This document shows positions 63,480-64,000 of a stretch of DNA of 64,000 bases, in pieces. The stretch lies in the NCBI GenBank assembly GCA_004026145.2, contig CP034980.1, positions 10,161,690 through 10,225,689 on the forward strand, written 5' to 3'. This DNA is from Takifugu bimaculatus. Lineage: Eukaryota; Chordata; Actinopteri; Tetraodontiformes; Tetraodontidae. The position numbers and the translations under genes were made by a program. Under the pieces are notes generated by a model. The model was given only the letters and a program-made list of their open reading frames with translations. It searched no databases and was not told the DNA's origin. Position 1 is the first letter of the stretch; each line of letters starts with the position of its first letter.

Positions 63480-63960
63480 AGACTTATTTCCTTGATACTG
63501 ACGTCGAAATCTTCAGAAGTGTACTCAGACAGGCGCACGAACCAAGTTCACCACAAATTGAGACCAGAAGCCAACGTTGCTTTTCAACCTTGTACAAGGG
63601 GGGCTCCGCTCCGTTACAGACACGTCTGCTGATCGCGCTGTCCCGGAGAGAGTCCCCCCCCAGAGTTGGTTCTTTTATTAAACTCAGCACAAGACACAGT
63701 AAAAGGCGTTTCCATGGTTACATAGTTTGCATCAGCTCAGTCACGTTGCACATATTTTGGCTATATCGAAGCGGCCCTCAGCCTGCGCACAGGTGCACAG
63801 CCTTGAGAGCCCTAACCCAAACTTTATTATTCTGTTCTCTTCACAAACAAGCTCACATAAAGCTTCCCAGTTTACCCCAGTTGATCCTTCTCACATTATC
63901 CATGAAACTACTCTACTTTCATTAAAATAGCTATAGCATAAAATGCAATTCGTTTTTACA
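63480..63960 (-). mobile_element. Possible LTR, minus orientation
   Basis: On the minus strand AGTTTAATAAAAGAACCAAC (AATAAA near 63680) is followed by a GC-rich, U5-like stretch (GACAGCGCGATCAGCAGACG), the layout of an LTR. Ends and target duplication were not found and the window stops close by. Confidence 0.3.
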
Positions 63961-64000
63961 ACAATACAAGGCTTTTTTTAAAACTTTTTTTTTTTTTATT

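Overview
The window looks like a teleost (ray-finned fish) nuclear genome. The evidence is its repeat content: Rex1, Maui/L2-type, Tx1-type, RTE-type and R4/Rex6-type LINEs, a Penelope-like remnant, endogenous retroviruses (ERVs), many solo LTRs, and PIF/Harbinger, hAT and pogo DNA transposons. I found no host protein-coding gene, no classical RNA gene and no CRISPR array. Nearly everything that can be explained is a mobile element, most of them broken and several nested. Annotation is from reading the sequence and its translations only; family names are by recognised motifs, not database search.

Layout. 1-3178: an L2 LINE on the minus strand running off the left edge, abutting an intact Harbinger transposase ORF (3119-4174). 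5179-5492: solo LTR. 7360-11940: a patchwork of ERV pieces, an L2 3' UTR piece and an RTE LINE split by a Rex1 insertion. 11943-12968: L2 piece. 14382-15420: pogo element (second copy at 58056-59089). 15743-17128: Harbinger-type element (sister copy at 41094-45178). 17397-17532: a long perfect hairpin. 17766-22830: Tx1-type LINE material with a solo LTR. 22835-24887: L2 lacking ORF1.

24888-50212 is a large inverted duplication carrying the 3' half of one ERV and its downstream flank in both arms. The left arm (minus) was later hit by a Rex1 and by a full-length L2, which itself holds a solo LTR. The right arm (plus) keeps the ERV 5' LTR, a primer-binding site matching tRNA-Tyr, gag, protease, an integrase remnant and env. 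It was hit by two solo LTRs, a hAT (itself carrying a Harbinger, itself carrying an RTE LINE) and a Penelope-like tail. For most insertions the opposite arm supplies an empty-site allele, so the order of events can be read directly.

50213-64000: an L2 whose middle is replaced by an RTE-type LINE, an L2 3' UTR piece, about 2.7 kb with nothing recognised, the second pogo copy, a decayed hAT, an L2 3' half with a 90-bp tandem repeat, and a possible LTR at the right edge.

I did not find a convincing new functional system. The most unusual objects are: an RTE insertion whose three contiguous segments were rearranged within one pair of target-site duplications (42011-44938); the self-controlled inverted duplication; the L2/Harbinger chimeric ORF; two ERV lineages sharing a tRNA-Tyr-type primer site; a hammerhead-ribozyme-like core in the Penelope tail; and the perfect 37-bp hairpin at 17451-17530.
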